Shown here one piece after another: positions 43,141-57,296 of a stretch of 64,000 nucleotides of DNA. Origin of the DNA: Hypholoma sublateritium FD-334 SS-4 (Eukaryota; Basidiomycota; Agaricomycetes; Agaricales; Strophariaceae). Below the pieces are notes generated by a model. The model ran no database searches, had not been told where the DNA came from, and worked only from the letters and a program-made list of their open reading frames with translations. The stretch's first letter is position 1; the number at the start of each line of letters is the position of its first letter. The stretch lies in assembly GCA_000827495.1 (NCBI GenBank), contig KN817605.1, positions 33,744 through 97,743 of the forward strand. The letters run 5' to 3'. A program made the translations under genes and the position numbers.

Positions 43141-44920
43141 ATGGATAGCATCCCTCAACTTCGATTGGCAATTGTGTATGTGATCTAGGGTAATCTACAG
43201 CGATTACATTGTCCCCCGACTGACATCTTGTCGTTGTTTAGCGGGGGAGGGATCGGCGGACTCACGCTGGCAGTAGCACTCACTCGCATGGGAGTCGATG
43301 CAAAAATACAGATTGACATTTACGAGTCAGCGGCGAAGTTAACGCAGGTGGGCGCGGGAATCACGCTCTGGCCGCGAGGGTGGGAGATCCTGAAGGCTCT
43401 AGACCTCGAAGAAGACCTTGCCGCTTTTCTCAATCCAGGACAAGAAATCCCGTCGAAGGATAAGCTAGGTGAATATTGATATGAAGAACCGCTTCCCTCC
43501 CAAGCCACTTACAATGTTTCAGTACTTTCATTGGTATTCAAGAAAAGCGACCAGCCTGAGGATGTGCACATATCAGACCTTTCATTCCCTGGTGGATCGG
43601 TCTCCTTCCACCGTGCAGATGTCCTGACCGTGCTTTTGGCACATATTTCCCCGCGCATCCAAATTCACCTCGGATGCAGACTGACGTCGTTTGTCGAGTC
43701 TGATGCAGACGTCGAGCTTTCCTTCAAGAACGGGGAGACAGCACGCTGCGATATGCTCGTTGGCGCGGACGGGATCAACTCCGTCGTGCGCCGAGGATTT
43801 CTCGCGAAGGAAAATAATCTCAGTGCGGACGACGCGGTGAGGGAGGCGCACCCACTGTGGACTGGTACCACCGTTTACAGGAGCGTTATGGAGAGCAGTC
43901 TTGTCGCGCAGCTGGACCCTAAGCACCCAGCGTTGCTCCGGCCTGTATCAGTGCGTATTTGCTGCGATGACCTTTTTGAGACTCTCATCAAAGTTCCGTT
44001 GACGGCCAGTTTTGTGGGAAGAATAAAGTACATCGATTATATCTGCACCGAGAACGCGCGCTAATTCTATGCTCAGCACGTCGTCGCATACCCAATCTCA
44101 GCCGGCAGGCAAATCAACGCGGTTGCTTTCTTCTCGGATCCAGGGAAAGAGAACACACTATTCGACGGCCCATCTACGGTACCGAAAACGACAGTCAACG
44201 TCTCTGCTCTGTACCCTAATTGGTCAGCGGAGACGAAATGTATCACGGATGTATGTATTTTTCAAGCATTCACCTTACAATCAAAGTAACATCTATCGCT
44301 GGAAGAACATGATAAACCCATCTCGGTGGGCAATAGAAATAGTCAAGCCACTCGAAAGGTACGGCGCGGGTCGAATTGTGCTATTGGGCGACTCAGTGAG
44401 TTAGTATTTTGTCTTCAAATTTGACTGTAGTTTGACGCAATATCGCGCACAAGGCGCACGCCATGCCACCTCACCTGGGGAACGGCGCTGGACAGGCTTT
44501 CGAGGTGCGTACGTCTCATACTTAAGCCGCTTACACGAATCTCACCGCTGAAGCGCACTGCAGGACGCGTACATCCTTGCGCATCTGGTCGCCGCGTCCC
44601 CGCCCGTGAGCGGAGAGCGCATCGACATCGCCCACATCATTGCCTCGTACAGCGCGGTTCGGCAACCGTTCGGCAATTTCGTCGTGCAGGCGTCTGTCGA
44701 ACAGGGTAAGAACTACGAATTCGAGGGCGCTGAATTCGCTGATGTGCGCGAGGGGGACACGGTTGCTCCTGAGAGGCTTGCTGCGCTCGAGGAGCGCATC
44801 TCGGACCTCGTGCGCTGGACATGGGACTCGTCTATTGCAGATGACCTACATCACGCACTGGAGCTAATGGGAGCGCCGCAGGTTACTCAAGCGTCAACAT
44901 GCGGAACTCGTCGGGAGTAG
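43141..44920 (+). CDS. FAD-dependent monooxygenase 1 (salicylate-hydroxylase-like)
   Basis: Exon 1 (43141-43175, MDSIPQLRLAIV) runs into the FAD-binding GGGIGGLTLAVAL across an intron. Next come QVGAGITLWPRGWEILKAL, VSFHRADVLTVLLAHISPRI, the DG motif CDMLVGADGINSVVR, WTGTTVYRSVM, HVVAYPISAGRQINAVAFF, and the second FAD motif GDSAHAMPPHLGNGAGQAFE followed by DAYILAHL. The usual GD motif has Ala where this has Ser. These group A flavoprotein monooxygenases hydroxylate aromatic or other hydrophobic compounds with NAD(P)H and O2. Seven exons join in frame. Paralogs 2 and 3 lie at 55.1 and 60.8 kb. The C-terminus is a little longer than theirs (PQVTQASTCGTRRE). Confidence 0.9.
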
Positions 44921-45299
44921 TGTTTCAGAAACCATCGTACGAAGTCTCGCTCGCAGTCAATGGACCCAATAATATCCTCTGTTCACTGGCCGTTCCTTTG
45001 TAATAAATTTGTGTCACGGCACTTAGCAAGATGAAGACAATGGGCAGGAACATAATGCAATTATCTCACCATTGAGCATTCTGAGCAGTGTCTCCATCCA
45101 TCATCAAATTATTTCGTCGCTCTCCTCTTTCAGCGAACATATTTTGAGTATACTTATATAACACCATACTCAAGATATCCCAGTAGTACTCCAGGTAGGT
45201 AATCCAGTCTGCAAACAATATTGGCTCGCGATCGTCGCTGTCTCCGTGAAGCCGGGCCTGCGGAACAACAGCAGGAAGGAGGGGGGGACATCATCCTTC
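44921..45299. other. Intergenic region
   Basis: 3' flank of monooxygenase 1 and degraded end of the F-box copy. No gene seen. Confidence 0.5.
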
Positions 45300-45860
45300 T
45301 CAACAATGTAGATGCGTCTGAACAGGGCTGGCCGATCATGATCAAAGGTTAGCCGTGCGCAGTGGTGCTACTTCGGCACACTATGAGCTTGAAGATGAGC
45401 GCTCATCGTTGGGCGTCCGCCTGTACAGCGCGGCGAGGAGTGTGGGCGCGCGGAGCTGTTGTGTCCCAGCCAGTTGGCTCCGGCATGTCGCATTGCGTCG
45501 TCGGAGGAGGATGTCACAAACGGGAGCCCGGGCCATGTGCAACCTGTAGCGAGCCGTGTCGGTATAATTAGGTATTGGGACAGCAGGGAGTCTACATACG
45601 CGTACCTGTCGAAAGCCTGCAAGTTACCCAGAGTTCATCCACGGGTCTCAAGAAAGCCGGGAGTGTCAATCATGTGGCGATAAAGGTCGAAGAGGCGACA
45701 CCTGATTGGGTGCATCTCCGAGTGGTAGGTTGGTGGTAGGTATTTTCATTCCCTGCAGACGCCATGGGAGAGGAGGTACGGAATCTCAGGAAGGAGACAC
45801 ATGCAGCACAACTTCTCAGTGGGCGGAAATTGAGGAGCGATTGCAGAGAGAGTAGGCCGA
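45300..45860 (-). pseudogene. Dead copy of the 15.2 kb F-box gene
   Basis: Read on the minus strand, blocks match the intact gene in order: LLSHGVC (intact VAHGVC), EMHPIRCRLFDLYRHMIDTP (intact EIHPIRRRLFNLYHHMINTP), GFLETRG then a stop codon in place of Trp, AYVDSLLSQY, TGCTWPGLPFV, and NWLGHNSS. There is also a stop in place of the Trp of the VCSKWRYL block and at least one frameshift after NWLGHNSS. No intact F-box remains. It is a decayed paralog in the opposite orientation. Confidence 0.85.
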
Positions 45861-48364
<2,504 letters not shown>

Positions 48365-48697
48365 GACGGCGCGGAATCGACGCTGGCAAGACGGCGTTGG
48401 GCAGCGAGCTGCTCACTGTGCTCGGCATGACGGAGCCTGTACTATTTGAACTCCGCGCTCTTCTGCCACACTTCGCCAAGTAAAGGTGGAAGTCACGGTG
48501 GAGGCTCGGGTGAGCGGCGCTCCTTGCTCACCGCCGCCACCGCCGATCCAGTCGACTGCTACGCTTGCCACCGTCCTCATATCTTAAAACCAGTCCGCTG
48601 CGCTTGAGGTCTACCCGAGGAACCCTGCAGTGCCTGTTCGATATAGGGGGCAAAATTGATATTTATCGGCCGGGTATCATATTTTCTTATCTATGCA
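48365..48697. promoter_or_regulatory. Divergent promoter region, NUDT21 / VSB1-like
   Basis: 333 bases between two divergent start codons. Both promoters must lie here. No specific site recognised. Confidence 0.5.
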
Positions 48698-51600
48698 ATG
48701 GACGACTCTTTATCAAACAATACGCCCCGAGGCGCCCCTCTTCCTGGACCAACAACATCCGACTCGTTATCCACGTTTCTTGGTTTCATGCAGCGCCGTC
48801 TGTCCGATTTCGTCGTTGGAGACTCGCGCGCGGTCGTGGCTGCGGAGAACCGCGAACGAAACGACTCGGAAAGCCAAGTGCTCCGGGATTACGCGGTAGA
48901 ACATGGGTCGCCTTCGGGGGATGGTCAGGCAGCCAATACAGAGTCCTCAAACCACAAAGTTAATGGGTCGCCGTCGATACACAGGGCCGGGTGAGTCTTC
49001 TGTTCCTCTTTGATACGCTTTGACTCTGAGCGCTCGGCTGCGGGTTTCGAGAATGTGATATTTTTCGTAACCCATCCCCCTCGGTGGACGGTGATGTTGT
49101 GGGTTATACGTTATGGAAAGTGAGATCGATCCAGAAGTCGAAGTCTATTGACTGATTTTTACTCTGGGACATGGGAGGTTATGCCAGGGCCGGCTGTGTA
49201 AGGTCGAGCAATACGCCATCTGACCTAGTGGTGACTCTATTCCCAGACTCCGCGCTTCTTCTTGTCCTGTCAGACGACGAGGGGCCTTCTCGAATTCGTT
49301 TAATTCGGCGCTCGTTTTCGCCATCTCCTCTCACGCGCACGTTTGCTGAGCTTCCGTTACTGACTGACATGTTCTCTTTATTGGCGCAATTATGCACCAT
49401 TATAGACTGCTACAACCCAAGTCATATAACGCCCCGCATTTTCGGATACCCACCCCGGACTCCTTCCAGCCGCACAGTCCCGATTCGATTCGGGCTGCGA
49501 CAGTGCAACTCTCCAACATGGCCTTTCCTGCCTCGCATAATCCTGTAGGTGGAGCGATTGGCTCCTTTCGGTCTTTCAACGATGTGGCTCCCAGCGCTGC
49601 TTTGCGCCAGGCAGACTCGAACGTCGCAAGCGCGTCCACGACTGGGGACGAAGGCGCTGGTGCGCCTTCGGGTTTCATTTTCCCGCAGAGTTTGTCTTCC
49701 ACAGGAACAGAGACTCTCGGGCAACTTCCTTCAAGCTCCACCTCGAGTTTGGGCCTCGACTTGGAACCGGACCGATCGTCGCTATTATCCCCGAGCCTAA
49801 CATCATCTTTTGTTAGAGATTTACCTTCGTCAGGAGCCTCGGCGTCTGGCTCGGGCTCTGCCATGGACTCATCAATAGCAACACTACCGCCGCCTCCAAA
49901 ATCTGACAAGTCAAAAAAACCGTCTGGCATCTCGCTACTTCGACCAGCAACTTCCGACTCAGGCCCTGTCTCCCCAACCTCTTCGCGCTCATCAAGCCTT
50001 TCGTCAAGAGGTTTGCCGTCGTCGAGCACGGTACAATTCCCGGTCACCTCATTCAGTCCCACACCACAGACCGCAGCGGACACTACGCCAACCGCGACGC
50101 CTATGGGAACCCCTCGCGCTCCAGTGCCCGGGTTGCCGGCTGCTATAGCTCAGCAAAATGTTAACCGTGTCCACTGGCGGAGGCCAGGGTCGCTCGCACG
50201 CCACATCAGCCCATCGACCCCTTCTCCCTCTGACATATTCCATTCCCCGCAGCCGAATCACAGCGTGTTTGACGAGAACTCACCTCTTCTATCACCAGCA
50301 CCTAAAGCCGTAGGTGTACTCAATGGACACGGACGGTTCGCCGACTGTGGCGACGAGGAGGAGGGATGGACGCCGCGTACGTTTTTCGCGAGCGCGCTCA
50401 AGGCAGTCAAAACGCAGGTAGACAAACCCCGTATAAAGATACAGGGCGCAGAGCTGCAGGCCAAGATGCGGAAAGAAGTCGCGAATGCTCCGCATTACGC
50501 GGCCGTCGCAGTCAAGGCACTCCCCTCTGTGTTGCTCGGATGTCTGCTCAACATTCTTGACGGCGTTTCATGTAAGTTTTCCGTCTTTCTTTTTCTTTTT
50601 CTTTGGAGCAGATATTTTTGGCATCGGCTCTGATCCGATGGTTCCTTGGCTCTCCTTCCATCTTTTCGAAATCTTCTATGAGAGACTGGCGTCTGACTGT
50701 TTTGGACGCATACTGGGTTCATGGTCCGCCGCTGCGCAGATGTACCCCCAGGACACGTCGAAAAAGATCTAAGCTTGACACACCCACTTCCATGCGCACC
50801 GCGTGATTTGTTCTGCTGACCATACTAGGATATTAAGCTTCCTTTTCTGCAACTTACGTGCGCCGCAGTTGATGGGACTTATGAGCTTCATCCTGCGCGA
50901 CCGCATCTCCTCCGGAACACATCACTGACAGGCTTGCATTCACAGATGGCATGATCCTCTTCCCAGCCACGGGTGTGTTCGCGGATCTTGGGGCCATGGG
51001 CGTGTCGATGTTCTTCGTTACCGCGGTGGTTGCGCAGCTCGTGTACACTTTCGGTGGCTCCGGGTTCGCAGGTGCGAACGGTAGCATGATGATCGAGGTC
51101 GTGGTGCGTACCTTGTTCTGTTATGAGTGATACGAGTCAACTGAGGCGAATCCATTTCGGTATTCACTAGCCATTTTTCCACATCCTTGCCACCAGCATA
51201 GCGACACAAATCGGCGAGGAGGAGCCGCTCGCGATCATCGCCACCACGCTGGTGGCGTATGCATTCAGCTCTATTCTTACCGGTCTCTCGTTCTTCCTCC
51301 TCGGAGCTCTGAAATTGGGCGTAGTAGTCGGGTTCTTCCCACGCCATATTCTCGTCGGGTGAGTATTTACATATACGGCGCGGGGTGCACTTCGGTCGAG
51401 GGCCGCAGCCAGCTGCTCTGGCAAAACACAGTTTTCTGATGATACCACTCTGTTTGAATAGGTGCATCGGGGGCGTCGGAGCATTCCTCATTGAAACTGG
51501 GTACGTCAAATTCACTCCCAACCCGAGCGCAAGTTCGCGGTCGGCTGGTGGTTATTAGCTGTAGCTTTTCTCCTTGTTCTTTTGACGTCGTGATGGGTGG

Positions 51601-54360
51601 TTCCACTGAACTAACTGGATCACTTTTTTTGAACGCTTAGCTTGACAGTCAGTATGCGGATTTCAGACGACGACTTTGACTTCACCTGGAAAACCTTCCG
51701 CTTCATGTTTCTCGATGCGCATAACCTTATGCTATGGACTATTCCTCTACTCCTCGCAGTTCTCCTGCGGCTGATCACCCACAAATACCACCATCAGCTT
51801 ATATTCCCTGCTTGTGAGTTTCTTGCTCTAATAATTCCCTATTGAACCGCCTTGATATATTTCGATCATAGACTTCTTGATTATTCCCGTCGTATTTTAT
51901 GTTGTTGTATTCGCTGCCGGCATTGACCTTGGGGGCTTGCGTCGCTCGGGCTGGTTGTTCGATATGGGCGCCTCTGCGCAGGAGCCGTGGTATAAATTCT
52001 ACACTTACTACGGTAATATATAATTCTTGGTTTTCAAAGTATTAAATTTTGACATCTTACTTCATGTAGATTTCGGTGCAGTGCGATGGAGCGCGATTTG
52101 GGCCACCTTGCCTACTCAATTTGCCTTGTGGGTCTCCCCTATTGTATGCGCGATGTTGCTACTTGCTGAATAATTGGCATTACGCAGGCTATTTTTCAAC
52201 ATCCTTCACCCGCCTCTCAACGTTCCCGCTCTCGGTAAGTACCACTATCTGGATAGTTTTGAAGCTGGATGTTAAGCTGCTCGTGTATTTTTCGTAGCTG
52301 TATCTCTGAACACTGATGTTGACACCAACAAAGAACTTGTAGCCCATGGATATTCTAACCTGCTCGCTGGTGTCATTGGAACTGTGTAAGTGTACAGTGG
52401 AGATGTTCATTACATCAAATTGACCATCCCTAGGCCTAATTATCTCGTATATGTAAACACTCTATTGTATGTTGAATCTTGTCTTTGCTTTGCGTCGGTC
52501 ACTAACTAAATTGTACCTTGTAGGTTTTACCGCGTTGGTGGTGACAATCGTATCGCTGGATTCCTCCTCGCTGTCGCTACCGGTGCTTTGCTTGTTATCG
52601 GGTCTGCGCCCATTGCTTTCATACGTGAGTGTCACAAGACAATCCTATTTCCAAATTCGCAATGTTAAAGCTGTTGTAGCTGTCATGGTCGTCGGAGCTC
52701 TCATTTTTGTTTTGGGGATTGATCTTGTCAAAGAAGCATTATGGGACAACCGCCATCGTGTCACCTGGTCAGTTGCCTTCTTTCATGGATCAATGGCGCA
52801 CTAACAGAATCATACGTATAGGTCCGAATACATTACTATCATTAGCATAATGGTCTGCATGACCGTCTTCGACTTCGTCATTGGCGTGCTATTTGGTATC
52901 ATCGTCTGCTGTAAGACACTTCCCCGTTATATGTGACGCTTTCGCTGATGTAATTGTTGTCTAGGCTTTTTCTTCGTGGTCCAGAACTCGCAGTTGAACA
53001 GCATACGCGCCATGTACACGGGGGACTTGGCAATGTCGGCGGTGCGCCGGCCGAGTCTCCAGCGCGCGTACATCGGAGAGGTGTCGAAGCAGACTACTAT
53101 CCTTCGTCTGCAAGGTACGCCTCCCTAACTACATTCGATCACGCGAGAAAAAATTAATAGGAATGTATAAAGGATTCCTATTCTTCGGCACTATTACATA
53201 TGTCGAAGAGACGATCCGCAATCTTCTAGAGGGGCCTTATTGGAGCCAGCGACCAATCCAGTTCCTTGTTGTAGACTTGGCTCTCGTCGCGGGAATCGAC
53301 ATGTCCGCCGCCGAAGCATTTGTACGCATACATCGTCTACTCGAAGGGCGGCGTGTCACGATCGTGTTCTGCGGATTTTCGGCCGAATCACCAGTGGGTA
53401 GGGCGTTGAGAAGTGTAGAAGTTCTTGGAGCCCACGGCGTGGAGCTGTTTGGGACATTCAGTGATGCGATGGAATGTGAGCTGCTCCAACTATCCTGGCT
53501 TGTATCTTACAATCTTGTTGACGTGGCTTGTATAGGGACTGAAAATGCATACCTACGTGCATGGTTCCATTCGCAAAAGATAGAAACATCGGGGACGACT
53601 TTATGTATGTTCTCTCTCCTTCAATTAGTACCGTGGCTCAATACAATGCAGCTGTTCCACCACGCCTTGACCCGGATCTCGAATACAGCCATCTTGTCGG
53701 GTCCTTCGTCCGCTCACCTCGACGGTCGCATATCCGCGATGTTGGCGATCGGACCATCGCAACAGGTTATTATATTGAAGTTTCGTGCCTGTCCTCACAT
53801 CTGGCTGACTGGGATATCAGAATTTGTCCCTCAACAGCGAGCGGACGTTGATAACGAGCCATTCCACACCCTCTCAAAAGCTTTTTCGTCGTACGGCAGC
53901 ATTGACCCGCTACTGTTCAGCCCGATAACCAAATACCTCGAGCGGATATATGTCTCGGAAGGACAGGTCCTTTGGGCGTCCGGTGATGCAGCAGACGGGC
54001 TCTATATCATTGAGTCTGGCGTGCTCCGCGCCCGGTACAAGTTTGCGAACCCCACGCAACACTTTGAAGAATCAATGGTTGCGGGAACTGTCGCTGGCGA
54101 GATGTCTGCCTTGTCAGACTCGCCACGGAATGCGACAGTGATGGCAGAAGCGCCGTCTGTACTGTGGAAACTCAGCAAGAAAAACATTCAACGTCTGCAA
54201 ATAGAAGAGCCCGAGTTGTCCCGGGTGCTGGTACAACTCATCCTAAGGGGTACGTGACACGGTTGTATCATTCGCTGCTCTTTCTGACACAATTTGGGTG
54301 GCTTCAGCCGCAAAAATAGATTACGACATCCTAATCTCAGCTATCGCGTCAAGACACTGA
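48698..54360 (+). CDS. VSB1: Vsb1-like SulP transporter with STAS and cyclic-nucleotide-binding-like domains
   Basis: A long multi-exon gene. The first ~450 residues are Ser/Pro/Thr-rich and probably cytosolic. The SulP (SLC26) core begins LLGCLLNILDGVSYGMILFP and continues FADLGAMGVSMFFVTAVVAQ, GSMMIEV, GFFPRHILVGCIGGVGAFLI, AHGYSNLLAGVIGTVPNYLV, DNRIAGFLLAVATGALL. A STAS domain follows (FLFFGTITYVEETIRNLL, LVVDLALVAGIDMSAAEAF), then a cNMP-binding-like fold (LWASGDAADGLYIIESGVLR, TVAGEMSALSDSPRNATVM) and ends LISAIASRH. Yeast Vsb1 (YGR125w) has this architecture and imports basic amino acids into the vacuole; same role inferred. Large introns at about 48989-49404 and 50573-50945. The start at MDDSLSNN is probable; MAFPASHNP at 49518 is an alternative. 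Confidence 0.85.
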
Positions 54361-55108
54361 TTTGTTGTACTAAGTACTAATTATTCTGTGTACAATTTTA
54401 TCTGGCAGACTTCCCTACTTATTTGGGTTTTATTTTTATTCATCAATTCACAAACACTTAGACTATCTCGCACATTCACTCGCACGGTTCACGAATTTCT
54501 GTTACCAGGAGATACTAGCGGCTACATACGTCATGGAAATTCATACGGTTCTGATATCAAGATAGATGCCCATGAAATTGCGCGGTAATGTCGATGGGCA
54601 AGAATTTACAAAGGCCTCAACCTCAGGCGGACTTCTGCGTCACTCTCTTCCAATCTGTGTAGGAATGCTGAATCTGGGAAGATAAGGAAAGGTACATATG
54701 TGCAAAATCTCCAAGTCGGTTATCACCTCATCGAAAATGTAATTCAATGGGTAGGGCAGAATTGGATTGTGGAGTCGGATGAACAGGGCGAGGCTATTAA
54801 TAGTGCAACAACAGACAAAAACCTGGAGGCTAGATGCGTCGACACGCAGCGTTGTTGATTGGTGCGTCTACCTTGAATCTACCTTATATTCAGTCCTTTC
54901 AAGGTTTTACCCAACGCCACCAGGATAGGCCTCAAACGACTCATACTTTCGGTTTTCAAAGCCGGGATATAAGTCGGCTTGTCTAATTATTCTTTCCTAT
55001 TCTCATTCATGAGAGAAGCTGCAATTATAGGATGTCTTGACTCAGCTTTGAGCCAAAATGTTCATTGAAAAGCCCTCACTTTGCTATCGAGGCCCTAGCT
55101 GATAACAA
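54361..55108. other. Intergenic region
   Basis: 750 bases between the transporter and monooxygenase 2. No gene. GGGATATAAGTC near 54962 is a TATA-box candidate but lies about 145 bases from the start codon. Confidence 0.5.
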
Positions 55109-56823
55109 ATGAGCGACCATCCAAAGCTTTGTATTGGAATTGTGTATGTACCCTGCTCCTTTCGTGTGCCTTCCGGCTGATCCTCAAATCCTCTTACTGG
55201 CAGAGGCGGCGGAATCGGAGGCCTGGCTTTGGCTGTCGCCCTCACGCGCTTGAACACTACTGATACACTCCAGGTTGATATCTACGAATCCGCGGCTAAG
55301 TTGACCCAAGTTGGTGCTGGCATCACAATATGGCCTCGCGGGTGGGAGATAATCAGAGAGCTCGGCCTGGAAGACAGTCTTGCAGCATACATCTGCCCCG
55401 GGCAGGAAATAGCAAAGGACAACCAAGAAAGTCAGTTTCCAATTGCTTCGTTGCAACGGGCGGCGCCAACACTTTTGTGCACCAGGGATAGGGTTCATCT
55501 ACAGAAAGAGCGACCACCCAGAGAACGCCGTCATGTGTGATTTGAAGTTCCGTGGCGGCTCTCTCTCTTTTCATCGCGCAGATGTACAGCAAGTATTTCT
55601 CGCGCACATTTCGCCATCTGTTCGTGTTCATTTGAACAGGCGGCTGGTTTCGTATCGCGAGTCCGACGGGAAAATGCAACTCTCTTTCAAGAACGGCGAA
55701 ACGGCGGCGTGTGATCTTTTAATTGGAGCAGACGGCGTCAATTCGGCAGTGCGCAGAGAATTTCTCGCCAAAATGTACAACCTAACTCGGTCGGAGGCGA
55801 TACGGGAGGCACGCCCACTTTGGACTGGAACTATCGTTTACAGGAGTGTGATTGAAAGCGATATCATAAGGCGGGAGATTTCAGACCACCCCTGCTTGGT
55901 AAAGCCGCTGGTGGTTCGTCCGCTTGATTCTCGCCTTGTCAAATCTGTGACTAAATCTATCTCACAGTACTGTGGAAAAAACAAGGCAACTAGTATATTA
56001 ATTGGGTCGCAACGTCAACTAACACGAAAAATAGCACGTTGTATCATACCCTATTTCTGCGGGAAAGCTCATCAATGTCGTTGGCTTCGTCTCAGACCCC
56101 ACCAAAGAAGGCACTTTCTTGGAAGGGCCTGCTGTCATGAGCTCAACGCCGGATGTCGTTTCATCCTTCTTCACCGGCTGGTCGGAGGAGGTGAAATGCA
56201 TTATAAACGTACGTCCTGGTTTTATCGATGCATCCATCTGGAGCACGGAGAGATGATTTCGACAGAACATGAGCAACCCTTTACGGTGGGCGATCGAAGT
56301 TGTCAAACCGCTCGATAAATATGGATACGGAAGGGTCGCGCTGCTAGGTGACTCCGTGAGCAGTTTGCATGCTCGGAATATACAATAAACAGCCTCATAT
56401 TTACTGATAGGCGCACGCGATGCCTGTCCACCTAGGAAATGGTGCCGGGCAAGCAATGGAGGTAAACTCGGCATTCCTTTTGACCTAAGGAGATACACCG
56501 CGCGGCTAACACTGCTCCTGCAGGACGCCTATATCCTCGCCCATCTTCTACACGAGGCCTCAAAGCACCCCAAGATCGATGTTGCCAATCTCGTGCGGGT
56601 GTACAGCGCTGTTCGTCAGCCCTTCGGCAACTTCGCGGCGCGGGCTTCTCTGGAGCAAGGGAGATTATATGAGTTCACAGAACTCGACGACGTGCGGGAG
56701 GGCGATGTGCTCGCACCGGAGATGCTGACGCGCCTAGGGGAACGAATCGCGGATGGATGGCGGTGGACGTGGGATTCATCGGTTAAGGGAGACCTACAAA
56801 GGGCGCTTTCGATGCTTCAGTGA
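55109..56823 (+). CDS. FAD-dependent monooxygenase 2 (salicylate-hydroxylase-like)
   Basis: Start MSDHPKLCIGIV, then across an intron GGGIGGLALAVALTRLN. Same order as paralog 1: QVGAGITIWPRGWEIIRELG, LSFHRADVQQVFLAHISP, CDLLIGADGVNSAVRREFL, WTGTIVYRSVIESD, HVVSYPISAGKLINVVGFVS, GDSAHAMPVHLGNGAGQAME, then DAYILAHLL and the end DLQRALSML. All exons join in frame with short GT-AG introns. Enzyme class: flavin hydroxylase using NAD(P)H and O2; substrate unknown. It is more diverged from paralogs 1 and 3 than they are from each other. It converges on family member B. Confidence 0.9.
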
Positions 56824-57296
56824 ACGAACTTGGGATGGTTCAACAACTATTCGGATTATGTTGCAAGTCAAATTGTAATATTTCAGATATAGTAATGTAT
56901 GAAAAATGATGGCTGAACGGCAAAGAAAAGTACCATGCGGGGGATCTATGAGTATAAACCAGGCAAAAAAGGAACAAAACAAAATTGACAAGGGCCATGA
57001 ATGAAAGAAAAACAATACCTAGGTGGAGAAGGGTCGGATTGGAGGGAAAGTAGGGTTGACCAGCCACAAACCAGCTAGGTCAAAGCAGAAAAGAAAGAAG
57101 AAAAGAAAGGCTTCATGAGAGTATACAGGATATATAAAGCAGGTAAATGAAATAAACAAGTTCGCCAGCCACAAATCAGCCAGGTCAAAATGTAAATGAG
57201 GAAATGAAACAACCACGATAAACGGCCAAAATCCGAGTCAAGCGCTCAGTTCATCGCTGCACACTTCTCACCAATCCGCTTCGTGCGGTGGCTCTA
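56824..57296. other. Convergent spacer with a direct repeat
   Basis: Purine-rich. Contains two copies of a 24-base repeat, listed separately. Confidence 0.55.
57061..57189 (+). repeat. 24-base direct repeat, two copies
   Basis: CAGCCACAAACCAGCTAGGT(CAAA) at 57061 and CAGCCACAAATCAGCCAGGT(CAAA) at 57166 differ at two positions and are 105 bases apart. Confidence 0.85.

Noticed and set aside
49400..50083. 227-codon minus-strand frame
   Set aside because: Antisense to the Ser/Pro-rich N-terminal exon of the Vsb1-like gene; low-complexity shadow.
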